From Sinorhizobium fredii (lineage in GTDB: Bacteria; Pseudomonadota; Alphaproteobacteria; Rhizobiales; Rhizobiaceae): 64,000 nucleotides of DNA. Shown here in pieces: positions 9,604 through 19,179 of the stretch. The notes below the pieces were generated by a model. It saw only the letters and a list, made by a program, of their open reading frames with translations. It ran no database searches and was not told the origin of the DNA. Each line of letters begins with the position of its first letter. The stretch's first letter is position 1. The stretch is from assembly GCF_002944405.1 (NCBI RefSeq), contig NZ_CP024307.1, positions 1,508,501-1,572,500 on the forward strand, written 5' to 3'. Made by a program: the position numbers and the translations under genes.

Positions 9604-10910
9604 GCGACCTCTTTTCCCCCGTTGAACCGCCGGAGATGGCCTCGGCAAGACCGCTGGCCGATCGGCTGCGGCCGCGCACGCTCGCCGAAGTGACCGGGCA
9701 GGAGCACTTGACGGGGGCGGACGGCGCCCTGACGCGGATGATCGCCTCTGGCTCGCTCGGTTCGATGATCTTCTGGGGACCGCCGGGCACCGGGAAGACC
9801 ACCGTCGCCCGGCTGCTTTCGGGAGAGGCCGGTCTCGCCTTCGAGCAGATCTCGGCGATCTTTTCCGGCGTCGCCGACCTGAAGAAGGTTTTCGAGTCGG
9901 CGCGCGCCCGACGCATGTCGGGACGCCAGACCTTGCTCTTCGTCGATGAGATCCATCGCTTCAACCGCGCCCAGCAGGACAGTTTCCTACCGGTGATGGA
10001 AGACGGGACCGTCATTCTGGTCGGCGCCACCACGGAGAATCCGTCATTCGAACTCAACGCCGCGCTCCTGTCGCGGGCGCGGGTGCTGACGTTTAAGCCG
10101 CATGACGAGGCGAGCCTCGAGGAACTCCTGAAGCGGGCGGAGCAAACGGAAGGTAGGCCGTTGCCGCTCGACGAGGACGCCCGGGCGAGCCTGATCCGCA
10201 TGGCGGATGGTGACGGCCGGGCCGTGCTGACGCTGGCCGAGGAGGTGTGGCGGGCGGCGCGCAAGGACGAGATATTCGACGCCGAAGCGTTGCGGGAAAT
10301 CGTCCAGCGCCGCGCGCCGGTTTACGACAAGGGCCAGGACGGCCACTACAATCTGATTTCGGCGCTCCACAAGTCGGTTCGCGGATCCGATCCGGATGCG
10401 GCGCTCTATTACCTCTGCCGGATGTTCGATGCGGGCGAGGATCCTTTGTATATCGGCAGGCGGCTGGTGCGCATGGCTGTCGAGGATATCGGCCTTGCCG
10501 ATCCGCAGGCGCTGGTGATCTGCAACGCCGCCAAGGATGCCTATGACTATCTCGGTTCGCCCGAAGGGGAACTGGCGCTGGCGCAAGCCTGCGTCTATGT
10601 CGCCACCGCGCCGAAATCGAACGCCCTCTACACGGCCTACAAAGGGGCGATGCGCGCCGCCAAGGAAAACGGCTCGCTGCTGCCGCCGAAGCATATTCTC
10701 AACGCCCCGACCAAGCTCATGAAGGGGGAGGGCTACGGCGAGGGCTACCGTTACGATCATGACGAACCGGATGCCTTTTCCGGCCAGGACTATTTCCCCG
10801 AGAAAATGGGGCGCAGGATCTTCTATGATCCTCCGGAGAGGGGCTTCGAACGGGACATCCGCAAGCGGCTCGAATGGTGGGCGAAACTGCGCCGCGACCG
10901 GAACTCATGA
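9600..10910 (+). CDS. rarA: Replication-associated recombination protein A (AAA+ ATPase)
   Basis: RarA/MgsA acts at stalled replication forks; it is related to clamp-loader ATPases and human WRNIP1. 436 residues. Walker A GPPGTGKTT is at residues 60-68, Walker B LLFVDEIHR at about 112-120, sensor 1 GATTENPSFELN, and the C-terminal tetramerisation part includes YDKGQDGHYNLISALHKS and GSDPDAALYYL. Full length and intact. It overlaps the preceding protease gene by four bases, an arrangement whose functional meaning is unclear. Confidence 0.95.
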   Translation: MSDLFSPVEPPEMASARPLADRLRPRTLAEVTGQEHLTGADGALTRMIASGSLGSMIFWGPPGTGKTTVARLLSGEAGLAFEQISAIFSGVADLKKVFESARARRMSGRQTLLFVDEIHRFNRAQQDSFLPVMEDGTVILVGATTENPSFELNAALLSRARVLTFKPHDEASLEELLKRAEQTEGRPLPLDEDARASLIRMADGDGRAVLTLAEEVWRAARKDEIFDAEALREIVQRRAPVYDKGQDGHYNLISALHKSVRGSDPDAALYYLCRMFDAGEDPLYIGRRLVRMAVEDIGLADPQALVICNAAKDAYDYLGSPEGELALAQACVYVATAPKSNALYTAYKGAMRAAKENGSLLPPKHILNAPTKLMKGEGYGEGYRYDHDEPDAFSGQDYFPEKMGRRIFYDPPERGFERDIRKRLEWWAKLRRDRNS

Positions 10911-10991
10911 CGAGCCGTGCCGTCGGCGCAGAGCAGTTTTGCCGGCCAGCCGCTTGCTGCCCTCACCGCTTTGTGGCACAGAGATCCAAGT

Positions 10992-11066
10992 TGCAGACGG
11001 CTGCACGGGCGCGATCCTGATCGACCCGAACACCCGCGGGGACGGCCTCGCTCCAGATGAAGGAGC
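10992..11066 (+). promoter_or_regulatory. Guanidine-II (mini-ykkC) riboswitch upstream of sugE
   Basis: Two small hairpins both carry the diagnostic ACGG loop. P1 is TGCAG-ACGG-CTGCA (10992-11005). P2 is GCGGGG-ACGG-CCTCGC (11036-11051), with one G-U pair. A 30-base linker joins them. The ribosome binding site AAGGAG is at 11060-11065, and GCTCC at 11050-11054 can pair with GGAGC at 11062-11066, which would hide it. That pairing shares bases 11050-11051 with P2, so guanidine-stabilised P2 should open the ribosome binding site. Two ACGR-loop hairpins before a sugE/gdx start define this riboswitch class; the mechanism here is inferred. Confidence 0.85.
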
Positions 11067-11071
11067 CTGAC

Positions 11072-11386
11072 ATGGCCTGGTTCACTCTGCTTCTCGCCGG
11101 ACTTCTCGAAATCGGCTGGGCAATCGGCCTCAAATACACCGACGGATTTACCCGTCTGACGCCGACCGTGCTGACGGTCGGTTCGATGATCCTGAGCGTC
11201 GTCCTGCTTGGAATTGCCGTTCGCACACTGCCGCTCGGCACGGCTTACGCGGTCTGGACCGGCATCGGCACGATCGGCACGGTGGTGCTCGGCATCGTCC
11301 TCTTCGCCGAGCCGATGACCGTCGTACGCCTCGGCTGCATCGGCCTGATCGTCGCCGGCATCGCCGGCCTGAAGCTGGCGGCCTGA
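11072..11386 (+). CDS. sugE: SMR-family guanidinium exporter (SugE/Gdx)
   Basis: Small four-helix inner-membrane exporter, 104 residues. The start is ATG 11072 ([20 protein letters not shown]), seven bases after AAGGAG; an in-frame ATG at 11057 would lie inside the regulatory hairpin. The membrane-embedded glutamate in [12 protein letters not shown], the signature [18 protein letters not shown] and [21 protein letters not shown] mark the SugE rather than EmrE branch. The guanidine-II riboswitch in its leader supports guanidinium as the real substrate. Confidence 0.93.
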   Translation: MAWFTLLLAGLLEIGWAIGLKYTDGFTRLTPTVLTVGSMILSVVLLGIAVRTLPLGTAYAVWTGIGTIGTVVLGIVLFAEPMTVVRLGCIGLIVAGIAGLKLAA

Positions 11387-11398
11387 TCCACCGTAAGA

Positions 11399-11419
11399 CG
11401 CCTGCCGTAATGCCAGGCG
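11399..11419. terminator. Hairpin between convergent sugE and ATP12 genes
   Basis: CGCCTG (11399-11404) and CAGGCG (11414-11419) form a stem in the 42-base gap between two convergent genes. There is no clear T-run, so it is a weak bidirectional terminator or 3'-end stabiliser. Confidence 0.35.
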
Positions 11420-11428
11420 CCTTGCCCC

Positions 11429-12214
11429 CTATTTCAACGTGTCGAGCACCGCAGTCGCCGCCTGCATTTCCTGCCAGCGGTTCTCGCGCCGTTGGAAGGC
11501 CTCTTCGTCGGTGCCCCAGTGCTCGATCTGCCAATCCTCGTCGACATGGGCGGCGCTCCAGGCCTCTTCTGCCGAGAGCCGGCCCATGCCGAAGGCAAGC
11601 GCAAGCAGTGCCGATCCGGTCAACGTGGTGATCGTGTGCAGGCAGGCGAGGCCGAGCGGCGTTGCGAAGGCGCGCAAGCCTTCCGCATAGGCGGAAATCG
11701 CCTCGTGCGGCTGATCCTGATGAATGACGCCCTCGGCAAGGATGAAGCGTGCGCCGAGCGAATGGGCGGCCCAATCGAGAACGGGGTTCCAAACGGCGTT
11801 CTGCCGTTCCACAAGTCCTGTCGGGCTGTCGGCGCGATAGCAGAGAAGGTCGGTGCCGGCGAACCGTACGATATCGTCGAAGACTGCGCGCTGGTCGACC
11901 GCCACGCCGTCGATGGCGGTGTTGACGATGCGGGTCAGCGGCATGGCCGAAGGGTCGATGATCTCCGCCTGTGCATCCCATTCGACGGCGAGCAGTTCGG
12001 CGAGCTTCGCCGTCGGGACGGCGAGCGGCCGCTTTGCCGGCGTGCGGACGGATCGCCCGTCGAGCAATACCGCGTGCCCGCCGCCCTCGGCCGCGGCGAC
12101 GCCGACCGACTTGTAGAAACGTTTGGCAAGCGGCTTCTGCATCTGGATCTGGGCGCGGCGCACCGGATCCTCGTGGCTGAGCGCTCCGCTCAATTCGTCG
12201 CGAATATCAGGCAT
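11429..12214 (-). CDS. ATP12 family F1-ATPase assembly chaperone
   Basis: 261 residues, homologous to mitochondrial ATP12/ATPAF2, which holds the F1 alpha subunit before assembly; the family occurs in alphaproteobacteria and mitochondria. Recognisable motifs are KPLAKRFYKSVGV with HAVLLDGRSVRTPAKRPL (residues about 27-65), EWDAQAEIIDPSAMPLTRI and the C-terminal SAEEAWSAAHVDEDWQIEHWG. It overlaps the 3' end of the HAD phosphatase gene by 8 bases and is last in a three-gene operon (pseudouridine synthase, HAD phosphatase, ATP12). Confidence 0.93.
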   Translation of the reverse strand: MPDIRDELSGALSHEDPVRRAQIQMQKPLAKRFYKSVGVAAAEGGGHAVLLDGRSVRTPAKRPLAVPTAKLAELLAVEWDAQAEIIDPSAMPLTRIVNTAIDGVAVDQRAVFDDIVRFAGTDLLCYRADSPTGLVERQNAVWNPVLDWAAHSLGARFILAEGVIHQDQPHEAISAYAEGLRAFATPLGLACLHTITTLTGSALLALAFGMGRLSAEEAWSAAHVDEDWQIEHWGTDEEAFQRRENRWQEMQAATAVLDTLK

Positions 12215-12875
12215 GGTTCAATTCCATCCATTCGATGATGTCTGCCGGTACCCGGGCGATGTGGTCGGCGCCCGCCTCGATCAGCGCCGGAACGCTGGCA
12301 TAGCCCCAGGAAACACCGAGGGCGGCGGCCCCGGCCGCCTTCGCCATCTGCATATCGTAGATCGCATCGCCGATGACAATCGTATCCTTCGGATCGACGC
12401 CCGCCTCGGCACAGCATTCCATCACCATTGCCGGATGTGGCTTCGACGGGCAATCGTCCGCCGTTCGCGAGACGAAGAAAAGCTTGTCGAAGCCGTGGGT
12501 GGCGGCAATGTGCTGGAGCCCTCGCCGCGACTTTCCGGTGACTGCGCCGATCAACAGCTGCTCGCGGGCGGCCAAGGCTTGCACCATCTCGGCAATCCCG
12601 GGAAACAACGCTTCCTGATGGATCCGTTCGCCGCGCACCGAGCTGAAGATGCCCTTGTAATGGGTCGTCATCGCGGCGGCGCGCGGGTCGATGTGATCCT
12701 GGCCCAGCAACCGGGCGATGGCGATGTCGAGCGTCAGCCCGATGATTGCGCGCGTCGCCAAGGCCTCCGGCCGGGGAAGATCGAAGGCCTCGAAGGTGCG
12801 GCTCATGACCTCATGGATGAGGCCGGCGCTGTCGACCAGCGTTCCGTCGCAATCGAAGAGCACCAGCTTCATCAA
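12207..12875 (-). CDS. HAD-superfamily phosphatase (phosphoglycolate-phosphatase-like)
   Basis: 222-residue soluble hydrolase. HAD motif I is FDCDGT with nucleophile Asp8 and acid Asp10, motif II is AVTGKS, motif III KPHPAMV, and motif IV GDAIYDMQMAK. The helical cap between residues about 15 and 90 places it in subfamily I with Gph, and the substrate is not predictable. ATGA overlap with the upstream pseudouridine synthase gene (12872-12875) and 8-base overlap with ATP12 downstream show tight translational coupling. Confidence 0.9.
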   Translation of the reverse strand: MMKLVLFDCDGTLVDSAGLIHEVMSRTFEAFDLPRPEALATRAIIGLTLDIAIARLLGQDHIDPRAAAMTTHYKGIFSSVRGERIHQEALFPGIAEMVQALAAREQLLIGAVTGKSRRGLQHIAATHGFDKLFFVSRTADDCPSKPHPAMVMECCAEAGVDPKDTIVIGDAIYDMQMAKAAGAAALGVSWGYASVPALIEAGADHIARVPADIIEWMELNHA

Positions 12876-13864
12876 TCGTCCTCGCCGGCGGCGTTCTCGT
12901 CGAGGCCGAGCAAGTTCCAGCTCTGCACCATATGCGGCGGCAAGGGCGCCGTGATCTTCAGGCGTCCGCCATTCGGATGCGGGATGTCGATAAAGCGGGC
13001 ATGCAGGTGTAGCCGGTTCTGGATGCCGCCGGGGAAGGTCCAGTTGATGTCAGCTTCGAAATATTTCGGGTCGCCGATGATGGGATGGCCGATATGGGCG
13101 GCGTGGACGCGCAGCTGATGCGTGCGGCCGGTATAGGGTTCCATTTCCAGCCAGGCGAGGTTCTGGCCGGCCTGCTCGATAATCCGATAGTAGGAAATAG
13201 CGTGGTCGGCGCCTTCGTCGCCATGCTTGGCGATCCGCATACGATCGCCGTCCGGCGTCTGTTCCTTGACGAGCCAGGTGGAGACGCGGTCCTCGCGCTT
13301 GCGCGGAACGCCCTTGACCAGGGACCAGTAGATCTTCCTGGTGTCGCGCTCACGAAAAGCGGCCGTCAGCTGCTGTGCCGCACCGCGCGTCCGGGCAATG
13401 ACGAGCACGCCGGACGTGTCCCGGTCCAGCCGATGGACGAGGCGCGGCTTTTCGCCCTTCTGGTTCGTCCAGGCCTCGAGCATCTTGTCGATATGCCGGC
13501 TGACGCCGGAACCGCCCTGGACTGCCAAGCCCGCCGGCTTGTTGAGCACGATGACCTTGGCGTCCTCGTGCAGCACCATGCGCGACAGCAGCTCTCCGTC
13601 CGAGGAATGGCGCAGGTCCCGCCCGCCGATCGGGCCCGATTTGGTAACCTTCGCATCGACGCCAAGCGGCGGAACGCGGATCGTCTGGCCAGGCTGTACG
13701 CGCGTGTCGGATTTTGCCCGCGCGCCGTCAACGCGGATCTGGCCGGAACGAAGCAGCTTCTGCAACGGACCGAAGCCCAAGCCCGGATAATGCACCTTGA
13801 ACCAGCGGTCGAGGCGCATGCCCGCCTCGTCACCGTCCACCTGTCTGTGTTCTATGCCTGCCAT
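12872..13864 (-). CDS. RluA-family large-subunit rRNA pseudouridine synthase (RluC-like)
   Basis: 330 residues. An S4 RNA-binding domain (residues about 15-75, GMRLDRWFKVHYPGL) is followed by the RluA-type catalytic domain, with HRLDRDTSGVLVIAR; the first Asp of HRLD (Asp147) is the expected nucleophile. GRTHQLRVHAAHIGHPIIGD is the second signature. The S4 domain plus catalytic domain layout fits RluC, but RluD cannot be excluded. The ORF ends in an acidic tail. First gene of the operon with the HAD phosphatase and ATP12. Confidence 0.91.
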   Translation of the reverse strand: MAGIEHRQVDGDEAGMRLDRWFKVHYPGLGFGPLQKLLRSGQIRVDGARAKSDTRVQPGQTIRVPPLGVDAKVTKSGPIGGRDLRHSSDGELLSRMVLHEDAKVIVLNKPAGLAVQGGSGVSRHIDKMLEAWTNQKGEKPRLVHRLDRDTSGVLVIARTRGAAQQLTAAFRERDTRKIYWSLVKGVPRKREDRVSTWLVKEQTPDGDRMRIAKHGDEGADHAISYYRIIEQAGQNLAWLEMEPYTGRTHQLRVHAAHIGHPIIGDPKYFEADINWTFPGGIQNRLHLHARFIDIPHPNGGRLKITAPLPPHMVQSWNLLGLDENAAGEDD

Positions 13865-14011
13865 CTGCCGCGATCCGCTTCCAGTGTTTCAAGCAAAGGC
13901 TCTAGACCATTGCGGTCGTCAGGGCCAGTCCGGCGAGAGAACACGACACCATTCATTAAGCGCCCGCCGCTACTGTCGTAGCGATGTCTCATATAGGTCC
14001 GGTCGATTGTG

Positions 14012-14323
14012 ATGGCGAAGCAAGCCCTGAACTTCACGCACTATGATCTCAAGGCCCAGCGCGCCGGGACGCGGGTCGAGATCACCCTGTCGGCCGTTGC
14101 CAATGTTCGCCTGATGACCGACGTCAATTTCACGCGCTACAAGGAAACGCTGAAGCATCAGTTCTTCGGCGGCGTAGCGCGGAAATCGCCTCTGCGGATG
14201 ACGATTCCCGAGACCGCGCACTGGCACCTCGTTATCGACACCGAAGGCCATCACGGCCTTGCGGATTCGAGCGTACGGGTGATCGAGTCTGCCGGCCAGC
14301 CGCGATTCCAGCCGGCGTCATGA
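14012..14323 (+). CDS. DUF1883 domain protein
   Basis: 103-residue soluble protein covering essentially one domain, with the features LNFTHYDLKAQRAGTRVEIT, DVNFTRYKETLKHQFFGG and TAHWHLVIDTEGHHGLADSS. I recognise the sequence pattern as DUF1883; no biochemical role is known to me. I chose ATG 14012 over the GTG directly before it at 14009. It is transcribed divergently from the pseudouridine synthase operon and converges on the S-formylglutathione hydrolase gene, which ends 6 bases after it. Confidence 0.8.
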   Translation: MAKQALNFTHYDLKAQRAGTRVEITLSAVANVRLMTDVNFTRYKETLKHQFFGGVARKSPLRMTIPETAHWHLVIDTEGHHGLADSSVRVIESAGQPRFQPAS

Positions 14324-14329
14324 CGGCGC

Positions 14330-15163
14330 TCAGCCGAGCCTTTCGGCGTGCCACCTCAGATGATCGTCCATGAAGGTCGAGATGAAATAATAGGAGTGGT
14401 CGTAGCGCTCGTGCATGCGAAGCGTGAGGCCGATGCCGGTGCCGTTGACCGCCTCCTCGAAGAGCCAAGGCCTCAGACCGTTTTCGAGGAAGCCGTCGGC
14501 CTTACCCTGGTCGATGAGGAATTCCGGGAAGCGCGCCCCGTCCTCGACGAGAGCGCAGGCGTCGTATTTTCGCCAGACGGCTTTGTCCGAGCCGAGATAT
14601 TTCTCGAAGGCGCCGACGGACCAGTCGGCGGAAGAGGGGGCGACGATCGGGGCGAAGGCCGAGCAGCTCCTGAAGCGCTCGGGGTTCTTGAGCGCGATGG
14701 TCATCGCGCCATGGCCGCCCATCGAATGGCCGAAGATGCCTTGCCGGTCCATGTCGGCGCGAAACTGCTCGCGGATCAGGGCCGGCAGTTCCTCGGTGAT
14801 GTAGCTGTACATCTGATAGTGCTCGGCCCAGGGCGCTTGCGTCGCATCGAGATAGAAGCCGGCGCCCTTGCCCATCTGCCAGTTCGTCAACTCGTCGGCG
14901 ACGTCGGCACCGCGCGGGCTGGTATCCGGACAAACGACGATCAGACCGAGCTCCGAGGCCAGGCGGCGATATTCCCCCTTTTCCATGACATTGGCATGGG
15001 TGCAGGTGAGGCCGGAGAGATACCAAAGAACCGGGCGCGGTTCGCTGGTCGCCTGCGGCGGCACATAGACGGCAAAGGTCATTTTGCCCTTGCAGGCCTT
15101 GGAGTCATGGGCGAAGACGCCCTGCATGCCGCCGAAGGCGGTATTCTGCGAGATGATTTTCAT
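14330..15163 (-). CDS. fghA: S-formylglutathione hydrolase
   Basis: Second enzyme of glutathione-dependent formaldehyde detoxification, releasing formate and glutathione. 277 residues starting at ATG 15163 (MKIISQNTAFGGMQGVF); the frame remains open upstream but that part is unrelated. It is an alpha/beta hydrolase with nucleophile in GHSMGGHGA, oxyanion region YLSGLTCTHANVMEKG, aspartate in DQGKADGFL and histidine in YDHSYYF. The first enzyme of the pathway (class III alcohol dehydrogenase) lies 1.2 kb upstream on the same strand, with two unrelated genes between them. Confidence 0.94.
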   Translation of the reverse strand: MKIISQNTAFGGMQGVFAHDSKACKGKMTFAVYVPPQATSEPRPVLWYLSGLTCTHANVMEKGEYRRLASELGLIVVCPDTSPRGADVADELTNWQMGKGAGFYLDATQAPWAEHYQMYSYITEELPALIREQFRADMDRQGIFGHSMGGHGAMTIALKNPERFRSCSAFAPIVAPSSADWSVGAFEKYLGSDKAVWRKYDACALVEDGARFPEFLIDQGKADGFLENGLRPWLFEEAVNGTGIGLTLRMHERYDHSYYFISTFMDDHLRWHAERLG

Positions 15164-15179
15164 CGAATTCTCCGTGTAG

Positions 15180-15836
15180 TCATGGCGTGCCGCCGGCAAG
15201 CTGCACCGCGGCATTGACCGCGGCTGCGACGAGCACCGTGTTGAAGAAGAACGAAACAATCGCATGCATTAGGTTGACGCGCCGCATCGCCGTCGTCGTG
15301 ATGGCGACGTCGGAGGTCTGCGCGGTCATTCCGATGACGAAGGCGAAATAGAGGAAGTCATAGCCGCCCGGCGCGTTCGTCTCCGGAAAGGCAAGCCCGC
15401 GCGACGCCGGATCGCCGCCATCGGCGCGGCGGTTCGCGAGCCAGTAAAGATGCGCGTAATGCAGCGCCGCCATCGTGTGAATGGTAGCCCATCCAAGCGT
15501 GACCGAGGCGAAGGCAAGGATCAGTTCGGCTGCGCCGCCGTCATCGGCGCGATTGAGCGCGACGAACAGCGCGACCAGCGAGACTGCGGCGGCCAGGAGC
15601 GTCACAAGAAAGATGATCGGCTCCGGTTCGCCCGTGTCGCGCGCATTCGCCTCGAGATAGCTTCCGGTGAGTTTCGGCAGGCGGAAGGCCGTTATCGTCA
15701 AATAGATGCAGAAGAAGGCGATGGCGGCGATCTCGATCGCCTCTTCGCGAAATAAAGCATGCCCAAGCGGCGCACTGACAAGGGCACCGGCAAGCGCCAG
15801 GTAAAATGGCCAGTGTCTCAGCCGATTTGATGTCAT
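15180..15836 (-). CDS. DUF1345 family membrane protein
   Basis: 218 residues with five to six hydrophobic segments (starting HWPFYLALAGALVSAPLG). The stretch ATIHTMAALHYAHLYW and GGYDFLYFAFVIGMTAQTSDVAI are typical of DUF1345. The function is unknown; it is not obviously linked to formaldehyde metabolism, though it sits 16 bases upstream of the S-formylglutathione hydrolase gene on the same strand and is likely cotranscribed with it. Confidence 0.85.
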   Translation of the reverse strand: MTSNRLRHWPFYLALAGALVSAPLGHALFREEAIEIAAIAFFCIYLTITAFRLPKLTGSYLEANARDTGEPEPIIFLVTLLAAAVSLVALFVALNRADDGGAAELILAFASVTLGWATIHTMAALHYAHLYWLANRRADGGDPASRGLAFPETNAPGGYDFLYFAFVIGMTAQTSDVAITTTAMRRVNLMHAIVSFFFNTVLVAAAVNAAVQLAGGTP

Positions 15837-15863
15837 TCGCCACTCACGCTGCCGTTCCGCGCC

Positions 15864-16304
15864 TCACCTTTTGACGCGACGGCAGAGCCGGTCAAGAGTT
15901 TCGAGAAAGGCCGAGCGGTCTCGTGCGCTGAAAGAGGCGTTATAGCCCTTGCTTTCGCCCGTCTCCCGCAGGTGCGCACCAAGATCGCGCATCGCGGATG
16001 CCATGCCGATGTTCGTCTTGTCGAAGACGCGGCCGGTAGGGCCGGTGACGAGCGCGCCCGCGGTGACGCAGCGCCCGGCAAGCGGAACGTCGGCGGTGAT
16101 GACGATGTCGCCTTCGCCCGCGTGCTCGGCGATCCAATTGTCCGCGGCGTCGAAGCCGGCCGACACGATGACGTTGTGCACCATCAGGTCACGCGAGGGC
16201 CGCAGGCCCGAATTGGCGACGAGGGTAACTTCGAAGCCGTGGCGTTCTGCCACCTTGAGGATTTCCGCCTTCACTGGGCAGGCATCGGCATCGACATAGA
16301 TCAT
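15864..16304 (-). CDS. YaiI/YqxD family (UPF0178) protein
   Basis: 146 residues, a PIN-like fold family found across bacteria and named only by homology. The N-terminal MIYVDADACPVKAEILKVAERH, then DNWIAEHAGEGDIVITADVPLAGRC and GALVTGPTGRVFDKTNI are the conserved blocks, with the acidic residues expected for metal binding. Nuclease activity is suspected for the family but not established here. Between the DUF1345 gene and the alcohol dehydrogenase, same strand. Confidence 0.9.
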   Translation of the reverse strand: MIYVDADACPVKAEILKVAERHGFEVTLVANSGLRPSRDLMVHNVIVSAGFDAADNWIAEHAGEGDIVITADVPLAGRCVTAGALVTGPTGRVFDKTNIGMASAMRDLGAHLRETGESKGYNASFSARDRSAFLETLDRLCRRVKR

Positions 16305-16379
16305 GATTGCGATTCGCTGCAGCCGCGGAAGCGCCGGATTTCAAGTGATTCCGGCGCTTGCCTGATTCTTGATGTAAAC

Positions 16380-17507
<1,128 letters not shown>

Positions 17508-17602
17508 TTTTCTTCTCCCTCGAATTTCCGCAACTGTTCGGCGATCGTCCTGCAATCGTCAATACAACGGCAGGCGATGCGCGTAAGCTGAAAATACATG
17601 AC

Positions 17603-17998
17603 CTATCGGAAATTTTCCTCGATCCGTTCCAGTTCGCTCTCGAGCGCCGCGATCGCTTCGCCCGTTTGCTCGTGGAGCCTTTTGACGAGCTCGAGTTGCT
17701 CGCGAAGCGCGGCATGCGAATGAGACGGCCCGTCGTCAGGGGCACGGCCGATCCCGGCAATCAGCCAGGCTGGCGTGACGCCGAGGATGGAGGCGAGCAT
17801 GAAGAGCCGGTTTGTGCGGGGCTCGGCACGATCGCGCTCCCAGGCGGATATCGTTTCGCTGCGCACGCCGAGCCTGCTTGCCAGTTCCTTGATCGAAAGC
17901 CTTGCCGCGTCGCGCGCTCTCCAGATACGGCCGCCCAGCGTGTCGCCGTCTCCTGTTTGGCGCAGGCGCGCGATCACGGTTTCGGTGGATAAGCGCAT
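17603..17998 (-). CDS. XRE-family helix-turn-helix transcriptional regulator
   Basis: 131 residues. The DNA-binding domain is at about residues 20-80: LGGRIWRARDAARLSIKELA, SRLGVRSETISAWERDRAEP and RLFMLASILGVTPAWLIAGI. The C-terminal 45 residues are charged and predicted helical (LREQLELVKRLHEQTGEAI), probably for oligomerisation; no ligand domain is visible. It lies directly upstream of adhC in the same orientation and could control it, but that is inference from position only. Confidence 0.88.
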   Translation of the reverse strand: MRLSTETVIARLRQTGDGDTLGGRIWRARDAARLSIKELASRLGVRSETISAWERDRAEPRTNRLFMLASILGVTPAWLIAGIGRAPDDGPSHSHAALREQLELVKRLHEQTGEAIAALESELERIEENFR

Positions 17999-18235
17999 GG
18001 TTCGCTCTCCTCTTCACCTGACATCTCTACCGCCCGCACGGTGACGGAATGCCTGCGGGGCGAAGCTGGGCCGAGCTTATCGGTATTCCTTCCCGGGCGG
18101 AGCACCTCGGAGCGGCATAAACACAGCCAAATGCGGCTCGTTCCGGGCCTGGCGATTCTCCGCTGCCGGGCGTTGAAACCGCGATGAAACAGGTTAGGCT
18201 CAGGTCCGACCTTCAGCATCGAACTGGAATCGCCC

Positions 18236-19168
18236 TTGAACGGATTCGCACAAACGGCCGCCGCTCCGCGCAGCGCGGTGACGCAAGGCGTGACGATCAT
18301 GCTGTTCGCCATGCTCGTCCTGCCCTGCATGGATGCCATCGCGAAGTACATGGCGGTTTACGAGGGCATGTCGCCGGGGCAGGTGACCTTCTACCGCTTC
18401 TTCTTTCAGCTCGTCTCGGTCGTGCCGCTGCTGCTGACGGCGGGCGGGCTGCGGGCGATCTATCCGAAGCGGCTTTGGCCGAACCTTTTGCGCGGCGTGC
18501 TGCTTGCTTCGGCCGCCCTGCTGTTCTTCGTATCCGTGAAATACATGCCGCTTGCCGATGCCTTCGCGATCTATTTCGTCGAGCCCTTCATCCTCACCTG
18601 TCTGTCAGCACTGATCCTGCGCGAGAGGGTCGGCTGGCGGCGATGGACCGCGATCGCCGTCGGCTTCGGCGGTGCGATGATCGTCATCCAGCCGAGTTTC
18701 GCCGTCTTCGGCCCGACCGCGCTGCTGCCGATGGTCTGCGCCTTCCTGTTCGCCTGTTACCTCTTCCTCAACCGGGCGGTCGGCAGCGCCGATTCGCCGC
18801 TCGCCATGCAGACGACCGCCGGAATCGGCGGGGCGCTCTTCATGGTGGCGGTCATCGCGGTCGGCAATGGCATGGGTGGAGTCGATTTCGAGCCGGCGCT
18901 GCCGCGATCGGGTCTCGGCTGGATACTCGTGATCGCTCTCGGCACGATTTCGGGCTACGGCCATCTGCTCGTCGTGAAGGCCTTCCGCCTGGCGCCGCTG
19001 TCGCTGCTGGCGCCGTTCCACTATTTCGAGATCGTTTCGGCGACGGCGCTCGGATATCTTGTGTTCGGTGATTTTCCGACGCCGTCCAGATGGCTCGGCA
19101 TTGCCGTCATCGTCGGCTCCGGGCTTTTCATCATCTGGCGCGAGAGAGAAGGACGGAAGCCCGATTAA
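18236..19168 (+). CDS. DMT-superfamily (EamA) transporter
   Basis: 310 residues with ten predicted membrane helices arranged as two EamA repeats. MLFAMLVLPCMDAIAKYMAV begins the first repeat; YFVEPFILTCLSALILRERVGWRRW and PFHYFEIVSATALGYLVFGDFP close repeats one and two. The frame opens at TTG 18236; the first ATG, 18299, would cut into helix 1, so TTG is preferred but uncertain. Substrate unknown. It converges on lipB, whose stop is 11 bases away. Confidence 0.85.
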   Translation: MNGFAQTAAAPRSAVTQGVTIMLFAMLVLPCMDAIAKYMAVYEGMSPGQVTFYRFFFQLVSVVPLLLTAGGLRAIYPKRLWPNLLRGVLLASAALLFFVSVKYMPLADAFAIYFVEPFILTCLSALILRERVGWRRWTAIAVGFGGAMIVIQPSFAVFGPTALLPMVCAFLFACYLFLNRAVGSADSPLAMQTTAGIGGALFMVAVIAVGNGMGGVDFEPALPRSGLGWILVIALGTISGYGHLLVVKAFRLAPLSLLAPFHYFEIVSATALGYLVFGDFPTPSRWLGIAVIVGSGLFIIWREREGRKPD

Positions 19169-19179
19169 CAGGAGTTCGG

